Below are positions 47,363 to 57,600 of a stretch of 64,000 nucleotides of DNA, piece by piece. Numbering within the stretch: position 1 is the stretch's first letter; every line of letters begins with the position of its first letter. A program made the position numbers and the translations under genes. Origin of the DNA: IMCC2047 sp041395865 (GTDB lineage Bacteria; Pseudomonadota; Gammaproteobacteria; Pseudomonadales; IMCC2047); contig JAWKZQ010000009.1 of assembly GCA_041395865.1 (NCBI GenBank), forward strand, positions 34,906-98,905, in the 5' to 3' direction. A model generated the notes under the pieces. It made no database searches. It was not told the DNA's origin and saw only the letters and a list, made by a program, of their open reading frames with translations.

Positions 47363-50155
47363 CTAGCCAACAATTCTCACTGGCTCGGCTTTAACACTCA
47401 GGTCTTCTGCTGGCGGAGCAAAAGAAGTCAGGTGAATACCTTCAACGGCTTCTTTGTACTCTTCCAGCGTCGGGATGCGACCCAGGATAGTCGACAGAAC
47501 AACCATTGGGGTAGAGGCCAGCAGAGATTCACCTTTCTTCTCGGCGCTGTCTTCTACAACACGGCCCTGGAACAGGCGGGTGGAAGTGGCCAAAACGGTG
47601 TCACCCGGTTCAGCTTTTTCCTGGTTACCCATGCACAGGTTACATCCAGGACGCTCCAGGTACATGATGTTCTCGTACTTGGTGCGCGCTTCCTGCTTAG
47701 GATTGTCGTCGTTAAATTCAAAACCGGCGTACTTCTCAAGCAGCTCCCAATCGCCTTCGGCTTTCAGCTCGTCAACGATGTTGTAGGTTGGTGGCGCAAT
47801 AACCAGTGGCGCTTTGAACGAGATAGGACCTTTTTTCTCCAGGTTGCGCAGCATCTCGGCGATGATCTTCATGTCGCCTTTGTGCACCATGCAGGAACCC
47901 ACAAAGCCCAGGTCTACCTGACGGCCATGGTAGTAAGACGTCGGACGAATCACATCGTGGGTGTAACGCTTGGAAATGTCTTCGTTGTTTACGTCTGGGT
48001 CAGCAATCATTGGCTCGTCGATTGCATCCAGGTCTACAACAACCTCAGCGTAGTACTTGGCGTTGTCGTCTGGAGCCAGAGCAGGAACTTCGCCAGATTT
48101 CACTTCAGCGATACGCTTGTCAGCCAGGTCGATCAGGCCTTGCAGCATGTTGGCACTGTTATCCATACCTTTGTCGATCATAATCTGGATGCGAGACTTG
48201 GCCAGTTCCAGCGATTGAACCAGGGTTTCATTGGTGGAAATACAGATAGACGCTTTCGCTTTCATCTCTGCAGTCCAGTCGGTGAAAGTGAAGGCCTGGT
48301 CAGCCAGCAGCGTACCGATTTGTACTTCGATCACACGACCCTGGAATACGTTTTCGCCGTTGAATTGCTTCAGCATCTGCGCTTGAGTTGCGTGTACGAT
48401 GTCACGGAAGTCCATGTATGGCTTCATGTTGCCTTTGAAGGTTACCTTCACAGACTCTGGGATTGGCATTGCTGCTTCACCGGTTGCCAGTGCCAGTGCC
48501 ACCGTACCGGAGTCAGCACCGAAGGCGATACCTTTGGACATACGGGTGTGTGAGTCACCGCCGATGATGATGGCGCGATCGTCAACCGTGATGTCGTTCA
48601 GTACTTTGTGAATAACGTCGGTCATGGGGTGGTAAACACCCTTAGGGTCACGTGCAGTGATAACACCGAAGTTGTTCATGAAAGACATCAGTTTCGGAAT
48701 GTTGGCCTGCGCTTTTTTGTCCCATACAGAGGCTGTGTGACAGCCAGACTGGTAGGCACCATCAACGGTTGTAGAGATGGTTGAAGCCGCCATCGCTTCC
48801 AGTTCCTGACAGGTCATAGGACCGGTCGTGTCCTGAGAACCTACGATGTTCACTTTAACGCGAACGTCTGAACCTGTGTGCAGAGGCGTCTTGGAAGTAA
48901 CACCTACCGCGTTGCGGTTGAAGATTTTCTCAACAGCCGTCAGGCCTTGGCCTTCGTTTGAAATTTCTTTCGCGGGTGCGTAAACCTGAGGCGCTTCAAC
49001 ACCCAGCGTTTCAGCCGCGAAAGTTTGCAGTTTCTTACCGAATACAACCGCGTAAGAACCACCAGCTTTCATGAATTCCACTTTTTGCGGTGTGAAAGCG
49101 GCAGATACGTCGACCAGCTCTTTGTCGCCGTTGTACAGCTTCTTCGTTTTAGTATCGATCGTCAGAACGGTACCGGTAGCAACAGAATAGGCTTCTTCGA
49201 GTACTGCGTCGCCGTTTGCATCACGCACAACGTTGCCGTTCGCGTCTTTTTTCTGAACCCAGTTTTTCAGGTCCAGACCGATACCGCCGGTTACACCAAC
49301 AGTGGTCAGGAAGATAGGCGCAATACCGTTAGTACCCGCAACAACAGGTGCGATGTTGATGAACGGAACGTATGGGCTTGCTTGTTTACCGGCCCACAGC
49401 GCTACGTTGTTCACACCAGACATGCGGGAAGAACCCACACCCATGGTGCCTTTCTCAGCGATCAGCATCACTTTAGCGTTCGGGTGCTTCTTGCCTAATT
49501 CAACGATTTCCTGCTGAGCTTCCGGCGTGATCATGCACTGGCCGTGCAGTTCACGGTCGGCACGAGAGTGAGCCTGGTTACCTGGAGACAGTAAGTCAGT
49601 AGAGATGTCACCTTCAGCAGCGATGTAGGTAACAACGTCAATTTTTTCGTCGATGTCTGGCAGCTTGGTGAAGAATTCCGCTTTTGAGTAGCTTTCCAGA
49701 ATGTCTTTAGCAAGGGCGTTGCCCGCTTTATAGGCGTTAGCCAGGCGAGTGGTGTCAGCGTCGTACAGGAAAACCTGAGATTTCAGAACTTCAGCAGCCG
49801 CTGCAGCCTGCGCGTCGTCAGACAGGGCGATATCCAGCAGTACTTCAACAGAAGGACCACCTTTCATGTGAGACAGTTGCTCCAAAGCGAACTCTGGGCT
49901 GATTTCGGCAACGGTTTCGTTACCCAGTACGATGTCTTTCAGGAACTGAGCTTTAACGCCGGCAGCAGGGGTTGTGCCTGGCAGGGTGTTGTAGATAAAG
50001 AACTTTAGAGAGTCTTCACGGTTTGCGTTACCAGTATCTTTGATCTGGTCAATAATCTCTGACAGCAGTTCGGCGCTATCAATTGGCTTTGGATTCAACC
50101 CCAAGTCCTTTTTACGGGTTGCGATTTCATCCATATATTCTGAGTATAAGCTCAT
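47363..50155 (-). CDS. acnB: Aconitate hydratase B / 2-methylisocitrate dehydratase
   Basis: A 930-residue iron-sulfur enzyme of the TCA cycle. The N-terminal HEAT-like domain (residues 1-160) is characteristic of AcnB and absent from AcnA. Iron-sulfur ligands lie in DLGFVGSCMVHKGD and in the CNLCMGNQEK pair near residue 770. Other blocks are IGGDSHTRMSKGIAFGADSG and TGPMTCQELEAMAAST. The enzyme also hydrates 2-methylaconitate in the propionate pathway. The ATG at 50155 has AGGGGAC upstream. It is a single-gene unit with its own terminator. Confidence 0.97.
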   Translation of the reverse strand: MSLYSEYMDEIATRKKDLGLNPKPIDSAELLSEIIDQIKDTGNANREDSLKFFIYNTLPGTTPAAGVKAQFLKDIVLGNETVAEISPEFALEQLSHMKGGPSVEVLLDIALSDDAQAAAAAEVLKSQVFLYDADTTRLANAYKAGNALAKDILESYSKAEFFTKLPDIDEKIDVVTYIAAEGDISTDLLSPGNQAHSRADRELHGQCMITPEAQQEIVELGKKHPNAKVMLIAEKGTMGVGSSRMSGVNNVALWAGKQASPYVPFINIAPVVAGTNGIAPIFLTTVGVTGGIGLDLKNWVQKKDANGNVVRDANGDAVLEEAYSVATGTVLTIDTKTKKLYNGDKELVDVSAAFTPQKVEFMKAGGSYAVVFGKKLQTFAAETLGVEAPQVYAPAKEISNEGQGLTAVEKIFNRNAVGVTSKTPLHTGSDVRVKVNIVGSQDTTGPMTCQELEAMAASTISTTVDGAYQSGCHTASVWDKKAQANIPKLMSFMNNFGVITARDPKGVYHPMTDVIHKVLNDITVDDRAIIIGGDSHTRMSKGIAFGADSGTVALALATGEAAMPIPESVKVTFKGNMKPYMDFRDIVHATQAQMLKQFNGENVFQGRVIEVQIGTLLADQAFTFTDWTAEMKAKASICISTNETLVQSLELAKSRIQIMIDKGMDNSANMLQGLIDLADKRIAEVKSGEVPALAPDDNAKYYAEVVVDLDAIDEPMIADPDVNNEDISKRYTHDVIRPTSYYHGRQVDLGFVGSCMVHKGDMKIIAEMLRNLEKKGPISFKAPLVIAPPTYNIVDELKAEGDWELLEKYAGFEFNDDNPKQEARTKYENIMYLERPGCNLCMGNQEKAEPGDTVLATSTRLFQGRVVEDSAEKKGESLLASTPMVVLSTILGRIPTLEEYKEAVEGIHLTSFAPPAEDLSVKAEPVRIVG

Positions 50156-50449
50156 TAATGTCCCCTCTAAGTGGATTAAGCATGTCCGGGCGTGGGCGAT
50201 GAGGTGCAGGCCCTTTTCCGGGAAGGCCGATATTTTATAGGAATAGGGCCGTAAAGTTAAGTTAAGGTGTTGTTACAAGGCTCGGTATTGGAGATGTAAC
50301 TCATTGATAAAAAAGGATATGAAAGCCCGTGTATGTTTAATATAAATAAAATCTATTATGGGCGGGTGCTTCATAGAAGCTCGAAATACAAAAAGCCGGA
50401 AAGGTGCGTGTTAAACTGGGCAGGAAATCGTGGCAAGACTTGAGTCAGT
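50156..50449. other. Divergent promoter gap acnB / Mut7-C
   Basis: About 290 bases, AT-rich from 50230 to 50390. No gene, no recognisable regulator site. Confidence 0.5.
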
Positions 50450-51226
50450 ATGCGTATCCAGGCTGGTTTACATTCCCCCATTAAACGACATGCCCAGTTC
50501 AGGTTTTATCAGGAATTAAATGACTTTTTGCCGGGGACAAAACGTGGCAAAAATTTCGATTATGTCTTTTCCGGTAAACCTTCGGTTAAGGATGCGATTG
50601 AGGCAATGGGTGTGCCTCACCCGGAAGTTGACCTGATACTGGTCGATGGTAGCTCCGTTGCGTTTAACTACCCGCTGAAGGGTGGGGAACGGGTTGCGGT
50701 TTACCCCGTATTTGAGCGTTTTGACATATCGCCGCTGGTACATTTGCGCCCCCAGCCGCTGCGAGAAACAAAATTTATCCTGGACGTGCACCTGGGAAAA
50801 CTGGCGAGATACCTGCGCCTATGCGGTTTTGACTGCTATTACCGCAATGACCTGGACGATCCGGAAATTATCCGGCGGGCAGCCGATGAGAAGCGAATTA
50901 TTCTCACGCGCGACATTGGGATTCTTAAAACCCGTTCAGTGACCCACGGCTACTGGGTCCGCAATACAGCGCCCAAACTGCAGCTGAAAGAGACAGTTGA
51001 AACACTTCAGCTTGAAAAAGCTTTAAATCCTTTCAGCCGTTGTGCCGATTGCAATGCGCCACTTAAAACGGCCGAGAAGGAAATGTTGCAGGGACGGATT
51101 GATGATGCCGTTTGGCAGGGCTTCAGGGAATTTGCCGAATGCACCGGCTGTCAGCATATCTATTGGAAAGGGACTCACTATGATCGTATTTGTGAGCTTA
51201 TAAATTGGGTTATAAAAAGCGATTAA
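50450..51226 (+). CDS. Mut7-C RNase-domain protein with ubiquitin-like N-terminus
   Basis: A 258-residue protein. Residues 1-95 form a ubiquitin-like/MoaD-like fold (RFYQELNDFLPG, then GGERVAVYPVFE). Residues 108-200 form the Mut7-C PIN-like nuclease with Asp in FILDVHLGKLARYLRLCGFD, DDPEIIRRA and ILTRDIGILK. The C-terminus is a zinc ribbon: CADCNAPL and CTGCQHIYWKGTHYD. Such proteins are predicted RNA nucleases. The stop is directly next to the stop of the convergent DCC gene. No strong ribosome-binding site is visible. Confidence 0.88.
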   Translation: MRIQAGLHSPIKRHAQFRFYQELNDFLPGTKRGKNFDYVFSGKPSVKDAIEAMGVPHPEVDLILVDGSSVAFNYPLKGGERVAVYPVFERFDISPLVHLRPQPLRETKFILDVHLGKLARYLRLCGFDCYYRNDLDDPEIIRRAADEKRIILTRDIGILKTRSVTHGYWVRNTAPKLQLKETVETLQLEKALNPFSRCADCNAPLKTAEKEMLQGRIDDAVWQGFREFAECTGCQHIYWKGTHYDRICELINWVIKSD

Positions 51227-51604
51227 CTATTTGTTTTTACAGCTCTTCCCTGGAAGTCGCCCGTCGCGGGCAAGGCGCTTGCGCGTAAACCACCCGTAGC
51301 TGTGCTTGATGACGGACTTCAACACCGGGAGCGAGGCAAGCCAGGCGAGGGGGCGAAACAGGGGCGCCTGTTGCCATAACAGGATAAAGGCATCAACGCC
51401 TCTTACGACCTGATTGTCAGGCGTTAATACATGAAGTTCCAGCAAAGCGGCGTCAGGATCTATGTCTCGCTCGAGCAACCATGCTTCCTGGCCGGTAATG
51501 TCAAACCAGCAGATGTCAGCAGATTTGCAAAATCGCTGGTACTGTTGCATCTCTTTGACGCAAACCGGGCAGGCACCATCGTAAAGAACTGTCAGCGCAG
51601 CCAT
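51227..51604 (-). CDS. DCC family thiol-disulfide oxidoreductase-like protein
   Basis: A 125-residue member of the DCC family. The name motif is visible as VLYDGACPVCVKEM, with the CxxC pair near residues 12-15. It continues with WFDITGQEAWL and a C-terminal amphipathic segment. Thioredoxin-like roles have been proposed but not proven. The ATG at 51604 is preferred over 51664 because GGAGTG lies at good spacing and the motif then begins where it should. It is 110 bases downstream of xthA. Confidence 0.85.
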   Translation of the reverse strand: MAALTVLYDGACPVCVKEMQQYQRFCKSADICWFDITGQEAWLLERDIDPDAALLELHVLTPDNQVVRGVDAFILLWQQAPLFRPLAWLASLPVLKSVIKHSYGWFTRKRLARDGRLPGKSCKNK

Positions 51605-51713
51605 TGGAAGCACTCCGGTTAAATCAGTAAATCCAGTATGCGCCTGTTTCGAGTGCGCCAGCAAGCGACTTGCTTGCCAGGGCGGCTTTCCGATTTAGGT
51701 TCCTGGTACTTCG

Positions 51714-52529
51714 CTAGGTATCAAAAGAGGCCCAGATCGGGCAGTGATCAGAAGGTTTTTCCATGGCACGCGCATCATAGTCGATACCCGTATCACTGAG
51801 GGTATCGATAAGCGGGCGAGTCGCCAGAATATGATCAATGCGCAGGCCGCGTTTCGGGCTGTCCTCGAAACCTTTGCTACGATAATCGAACCAGCTAAAC
51901 AGGTCTTCAGTTTCAGGGTGTTGGTGACGGAACGTATCCGCCACCCCCCAATTTTGAAGGGTTTGGTACCATTCGCGCTCTTCCGGCAGGAAACTGCATT
52001 TTCCGGTCCGCAACCAGCGTTTGGCATTGTTTTCGCCGATGCCGATATCAAGATCGGATGGCGAAATATTAAAGTCGCCCATGATGACAACGCGGCTGTC
52101 GGGGTCGTGAGCGGTTTCCAAGTAGTGCATCAGATCCGCATAGAATTTGCGCTTGGCTGGAAATTTAATTTCATGCGCCCTGTTTTCGCCCTGGGGAAAG
52201 TACCCGTTGATAACGGTAAGGGGCTCTCCGTCGGCACATTCATATTGGCCAACAATTAAGCGGCGTTGAGCTTCTTCGTCGTCAGTTGGAAATCCTTTTT
52301 GGATGTGAAGCGGTGATTTTCGAGATAGCAGGGCGACACCGTAATGCGCTTTTTGACCATGATAATGAACCTGGTAGCCCATTGCCTCAACGGCTTCGAC
52401 AGGGAAGTCGGGGTCGTTGACTTTAGACTCCTGAAGACCGATAACGTCGGGGCTGTGGCGATCAATAATGGCTTGCAGCTGGTGGAGGCGGGCACGAATT
52501 CCATTGATGTTGAAAGATATTATCTTCAT
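51714..52529 (-). CDS. xthA: Exodeoxyribonuclease III
   Basis: A 271-residue AP endonuclease/3'-5' exonuclease for base-excision repair. Catalytic motifs are intact: MKIISFNINGIRARL, LQESKV (Glu), VINGYFPQGENR, IMGDFNISPSDLDIG (Asp, Asn) and KPSDHCPIWA (Asp-His). Length equals E. coli XthA (268). It lies 30 bases after cpdA and is probably co-transcribed with it. Confidence 0.96.
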   Translation of the reverse strand: MKIISFNINGIRARLHQLQAIIDRHSPDVIGLQESKVNDPDFPVEAVEAMGYQVHYHGQKAHYGVALLSRKSPLHIQKGFPTDDEEAQRRLIVGQYECADGEPLTVINGYFPQGENRAHEIKFPAKRKFYADLMHYLETAHDPDSRVVIMGDFNISPSDLDIGIGENNAKRWLRTGKCSFLPEEREWYQTLQNWGVADTFRHQHPETEDLFSWFDYRSKGFEDSPKRGLRIDHILATRPLIDTLSDTGIDYDARAMEKPSDHCPIWASFDT

Positions 52530-52559
52530 ATTTTTCAGTTTCTTATCAAATTTTATTAA

Positions 52560-53387
52560 TTATTTTTCTATGCGTTCTACACGGGTCTCGAGGGAGCCGT
52601 CCGGGTAAAGTGTCAGCCAGCGCAAGCCGGGAGCCAGGGCTTCGTCAATCGCGAAATCGTCGCTGCCAACGGTAAATTGAACGGGGCCGGCTGCTGGCGC
52701 GCCCAGCAGTCGTAACGAGCCCCGTTGAAGGTCTGTTTCCTGGTGAGCGTGTCCCCAGATAACGACTTTAACGGATCGACCGGACTTGGCTGCGTTTTCG
52801 TTAAATGCTTCGACCAGCGCAAAAAAGTCCTCGGCGTCCTTAACCCGCATACTGTCCATCCACTCGCTATCAAGTTTTACCAGCGGGTGATGCAGCGTAA
52901 TCAGGATATTCGGCTGCTCGCCGCTGAGCAGGGCTTTTTGCAGGCGTTCAAGCTGGGCGGCGCCTAATTCGCCATCACAGTTGTGAGGAATGGTGCTGTC
53001 CAGTTGTATCACCTGCCAGTTATCCACCTCAAAACTGCCACAGGATTCTATTTCCAGTTCCCTGCAGCTTTGCGTCAGTAATACGGGGTCATCGTGATTA
53101 CCCGGTATGTAGGCGATCCTGGTTGTCCGAGCGGCTTTACCTAATTGCTTGCGCAGCTGTTTGGCCAGGCGGGCATAGCTTTCCTGATAACCGGCAGGGG
53201 TTTCATCATCGACGATATCCCCGGTGACCAGGATCAATTCAGGGGGCCAGTGTGGGTCGGCGGCTGCAAGCCTTAAAACGGAGTCCAGCGCTTTCTGGAC
53301 ATTGTGACCACGCCACAAAGCGCCGCTATCGGCTTTGAGGTGCAAGTCGGTAATTTGCAGGGCACGGATGGCGGGTTGGGATTGCAT
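52560..53387 (-). CDS. cpdA: CpdA-like cyclic-nucleotide phosphodiesterase
   Basis: A 275-residue metallophosphoesterase of the CpdA type, which hydrolyses cAMP. All five metal motifs are present: DLHLK, VTGDIVDDE, IPGNHDDP, ITLHHPLVKLDSEWMDS and WGHAHQE. Length matches E. coli CpdA. It lies 56 bases downstream of the DAHP synthase gene. Assignment to cAMP rather than another phosphodiester is by similarity of the whole protein and carries some doubt. Confidence 0.88.
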   Translation of the reverse strand: MQSQPAIRALQITDLHLKADSGALWRGHNVQKALDSVLRLAAADPHWPPELILVTGDIVDDETPAGYQESYARLAKQLRKQLGKAARTTRIAYIPGNHDDPVLLTQSCRELEIESCGSFEVDNWQVIQLDSTIPHNCDGELGAAQLERLQKALLSGEQPNILITLHHPLVKLDSEWMDSMRVKDAEDFFALVEAFNENAAKSGRSVKVVIWGHAHQETDLQRGSLRLLGAPAAGPVQFTVGSDDFAIDEALAPGLRWLTLYPDGSLETRVERIEK

Positions 53388-53443
53388 AAAGGGGATGATC
53401 AGGCCGGGCGGGCAAACTGCCCGCCGACCAGTAAGGGGTCGCC

Positions 53444-54520
53444 TTAGCCGCGTTGGCGGTTTGGCAGCACACCCTTAAGTTTTTCGTGCATTTCCAGCAG
53501 GGATTTTTCCGTGGTATCCCAGTCGATACAGCCATCGGTAACGGAAACACCGTAACGCAGTTCGGTGAGATCGTCGGGAATCGGTTGATTGCCGAATTCG
53601 AGATTGCTTTCGATCATCAATCCAATAATGGAGTGATTGCCTTCCAGAATCTGGTTAGTGACGTTTTCGATAACCAGAGGCTGCAGGGCCGGATCCTTGT
53701 TGGAATTGGCGTGGCTGGTATCAATCATGATGTTTTTCTTCAGGCCGGCATCTTCCAGGCGTTTTTCACAAAGCTGAACGCTGACTGAGTCGTAGTTAGG
53801 TTTGCCTCCGCCACCGCGCAGCACAATATGGCCATACTGGTTACCCGTGGTGCGGATAACAGCGACCTGGCCGCTCTGGTTCATGCCCAGAAAACTGTGC
53901 GGATGGGAAACCGATTGCAGTGCATTGATGGCTACATCAAGACCGCCGTCCGTACCGTTTTTGAAGCCAATTGCCACGGACAGACCGCTGGACATTTCGC
54001 GGTGTGTCTGGGATTCAGTGGTGCGTGCGCCGATGGCGGACCAGCTGATCAGTTCCTGAAGGTACTGAGGTGAGATAGGGTCCAGCGCTTCAGTCGCTGT
54101 CGGCAGGCCGATTTCAGCCAGGTCGACCAGCAACTGGCGGCCGATATGCAGGCCTTCTTCAATCTGGAAGGAGTCGTCCATATGTGGATCGTTGATCAGG
54201 CCTTTCCAGCCAACCGTGGTGCGGGGTTTTTCAAAGTAGACGCGCATCACGATCAGCAGGGTATCCTTAACGGCGTCGGCCAGCACTTTCAGGCGATTGG
54301 CGTAATCCTTGGCGGCCTTGATGTCGTGGATAGAGCAGGGACCTACGACAATGATTAAGCGATTGTCCTTGCCGTCCAGGATGTCCTGGATTTGCTGGCG
54401 CCCGCTGATAACGGTTTCGCGGGCTTTGTCGGTCATTGGGATTTCGTTTTTCAGCTGTTCCGGCGTGATCAGAACATCCTGTGATTTGACATTAACATTG
54501 GTCAAACGTGAAGCTGTCAT
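53444..54520 (-). CDS. 3-deoxy-7-phosphoheptulonate (DAHP) synthase, class I
   Basis: A 358-residue enzyme of the first step of the shikimate pathway. Motifs are VVGPCSIHD, the substrate Lys/Arg in YFEKPRTTVGWKG, SIGARTTESQTHR, GTDGGLDVAINAL, IMIDTSHANSNK and IESNLEFGNQ. It resembles AroF/G/H; which aromatic amino acid inhibits it cannot be read from the sequence alone. It starts an operon-like row with cpdA and xthA, on the same strand with short gaps. Confidence 0.95.
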   Translation of the reverse strand: MTASRLTNVNVKSQDVLITPEQLKNEIPMTDKARETVISGRQQIQDILDGKDNRLIIVVGPCSIHDIKAAKDYANRLKVLADAVKDTLLIVMRVYFEKPRTTVGWKGLINDPHMDDSFQIEEGLHIGRQLLVDLAEIGLPTATEALDPISPQYLQELISWSAIGARTTESQTHREMSSGLSVAIGFKNGTDGGLDVAINALQSVSHPHSFLGMNQSGQVAVIRTTGNQYGHIVLRGGGGKPNYDSVSVQLCEKRLEDAGLKKNIMIDTSHANSNKDPALQPLVIENVTNQILEGNHSIIGLMIESNLEFGNQPIPDDLTELRYGVSVTDGCIDWDTTEKSLLEMHEKLKGVLPNRQRG

Positions 54521-54685
54521 TTGTAAACCTTACCATCAAAGAATCGGTGTGTAGCCTCGGGCCGACTGTCTGTACTCAAGCCGTGGGCAGATTGCCAGTA
54601 GCTATCCAGCGGCTGGCCGAAAGGCCACTATCATATAGGAAAAAATTAGCGGATATAACTCAATCAGGGCGATATTGCCGGGATT

Positions 54686-57600
54686 TTATGACAATTCAAT
54701 TAAACAGGGCATTTCCGTGCCCGCATAGTAGATTGCCGGTTTGACGGGAAGTTCAGTGAGCTGGCTAAGTGCGCCTGCAGCCGCCTGCAAGTGCTGTTGT
54801 TTTTGCCTCATTTCCTCTGTATCGCCGGGTGATATCAGGCATTCAAAGGATACCAGCCAGTGCTTACCGTCAGCCACAAATGAGCGGTCGATCGCGTATT
54901 GAATAGTGTCATTGATACCGCCCGTCGAAATATGCTGGTTCAGTTGCCACTTGGTTCGGGCCAGCGGATGACGGCCGGAAAGCAACCATTGGCCGGAGGT
55001 ATCGGCAAGCGCTCGGCGGAGCCCGTTAACCAGGGCTTGCCGGGCGACGGTTTCGTTGTAAAAACCGCTTAGCCTCAACTGTTCTTCAGCCAGCGCCTGC
55101 AAGGACTCATCATTAGCCGCTTGCCAGTATTCGCTGCCACGCTGGCAAATGGCCAGCAATGCGTTATGGAAGCAGTCAGCGATGTGCGCCTCCTGTTCTT
55201 CCAGACCGGCCTCAAACACAGGGTAAAGCAGGTTATCGCCCGCATATTCGTGGCCCCGGAAGGCGGCCAGCAGGTCGCCGCGCACCGGCTCGCGGGGTTG
55301 CCATGTGGGAGAAAGGCGGTTAATCAGATTTTTCCGGGGCGCTGATGACGCTTGCCGGGAGGTAAGATTATCCACCCGGATCGCCTGATCTTTAATTTGC
55401 GGCCATATGCTGTGTAGCAGGCTGTTTTCTGAGGGCGCTTTAAGTTCATCGGTGCCTTCGCGATGGGTTAGCGTAGCCAGCAGCCTGAGCTGCTTGACGG
55501 CGCGTGTGGCTCCCACATACAGCAAACGACTGTTCTCCAGCCTCTCTTTAAGCCGGTGTTCGCGTTTCAGGTATTCGTAGAGCGGATCAGACGCGGTGCC
55601 TTTTTCCGGCAGCGATCCCATCAGCAGTAACGGGTTTCCCGATCGTGAGAGCTGCTCGTGCCAAAGCAGTAATTCCTGATTGCGCGATGCGCTGCCTCTG
55701 TCCAGGCCGGGCAGAATCACATGATCGAACTCCAGTCCTTTTGACTTGTGGATCGTCATTATCTGCAGGCGAATTTCGGGATTGCTGGCTGGTTTCGCAA
55801 ATAAACCGCTGACGGCCTCGTTAAAGGCAGTCACATCTGTGATGGTGCCTCCCTGTTCATGCTGGGTCATGAGCTCGAAGAAGGCAGGCACTTGATTCAA
55901 TTCCTGCGAAGAGCTGGCGGTCAGGTGACCGCCTAGGGCCAGCCACAGGCCTTCGATCCATTGCCTTAGCGGTTTGCGCTGGCGTTGTTGGATGGCCGGT
56001 TTAAGCGCAGCCAGGAAGCGGGCGATGGCCAGCCGTCCCGGCTCGCTCAAGCTTTCCAGCAGGTTTTTGTGATTGAGCTGGCGCCACAGGGTGGACTTTG
56101 TTTTCCCGTCGGATGCGGGCAGGGAAGTCAGTCTGTGCAGGTCGTCCAGCGAAAGGCCGCACCAAGGCGCCCTCAGGATGCTTAGCCAGGCTATACGGTC
56201 AGCCGGATTAAGCATCGCGCGGGTCAGGGCGATCAGGTCGCTGATCAAGGGGCGTTTTGCCAAGGGGTCAATATCAACAGCTTGCCAGTCAATGCCCGCA
56301 TCGCGCAGGGCCGGGATAATGTCTCGCAGGTGCGGACGGTTGCGAACCAGGATGGCAATACTGTCCTGCGGGTGCGATTGGCTGATTTCTTCGACCAGCT
56401 CAACCACCTTGCGGGCTTCAAGCTCGCGGCTTTGCTCTTCGATACAGGCAAAAAACTGTACCGGCTCCGATTGACTGCAGGCATGTACGGGCACGGATGG
56501 GCTATAGGTGACAGCGCCACGGGCAATGTTATCTTCGGCAGGAAAGGCCGCGGCGAAGCTTTCGTTAACCCAATTGACGACACCGGCGTCGGAACGGAAA
56601 TTGGCACGCAGGTCGAGTGCTTCAAGGCTGGCGTTGCCGATGCCAAACTCCCGCGCCGCAAGAAAGAGTCCGACATTGGCTTCGCGGAAGCCATAGCAGG
56701 ATTGCATGCCGTCGCCGACAATAAACAGGGTGCGGCCATCGCCGGGTTCCCAGCCTTCGGTCAGGCGACGCAGCAAATTAAATTGCGGCGTCGAAGTATC
56801 CTGGAATTCATCGACGAGGATATGCTTGAGTTGATAGTCAAGCAGCAGGGCGATATCGGTCGGGCTGTCATCGTCCCCCAGCGCCTGAGCGGCGGCACTG
56901 GATACCTGAGCATAGTCCAGTTGCCCCTGTTCCATGAAGACCAGGGTTAATTCTGCTACCAGGTTTGGCAGCAGGCGTGTCAGGGTGTCCAGCAACTGCC
57001 ATTGACGGTCGGCGTATTCGGGTGCCGGCAGGCTGCGAACCTCCTGCAGTTTTTCCAGGGAATCAGGGCATTCGGCCAGGGCTTCGATCAGGACCAGGCA
57101 TTGTTGCTTGGCGGCCTTGAACGCTTCCTTTTCATCTTTTTTGCTGCTCGATGGGAAGCCCTGGTTTTTAGTCAGGCTGGCTCGAAAGCGCCCGTCCTTG
57201 GTGAGTAGCAGGTCGGCTAATGCCTGCCATTGCAGAAGCGCAGCGGCGGAGCATTCAGGCAGCTCCGTCAGCCCGCTACAGACCAGCAGTTCAGCGTCAG
57301 GCGCGGATTGCTGAAGTTGTGAGCAGGCAAAATCAACGCACAGCATGAGCTGTGACTCAAAGGGTTGGAGGCATGCGCTGCAATCCTCCAGTACTTCCAT
57401 CACCCGTTCATGAAGGCAGTTTTGCAGGTAATGCCTGAAGTCAAAGTCGGCATGACGCGCCATCGTGAAGTGGCGCAGCCACTGCTCGCGCTTGCTCAGG
57501 ATAGCGCACAGCAGTTCCTCAATGCGGGCGGTATTATTGTCCAGGTGCCGCAGCAGGCGCTGTAAATCCTCACTGATAGCGGTGCCTTCCTCCAATCGAG

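Noticed and set aside
47432..48553. 373-codon open frame antisense to acnB
   Set aside because: Shadow of codon bias in acnB; the acnB frame is full length and conserved.
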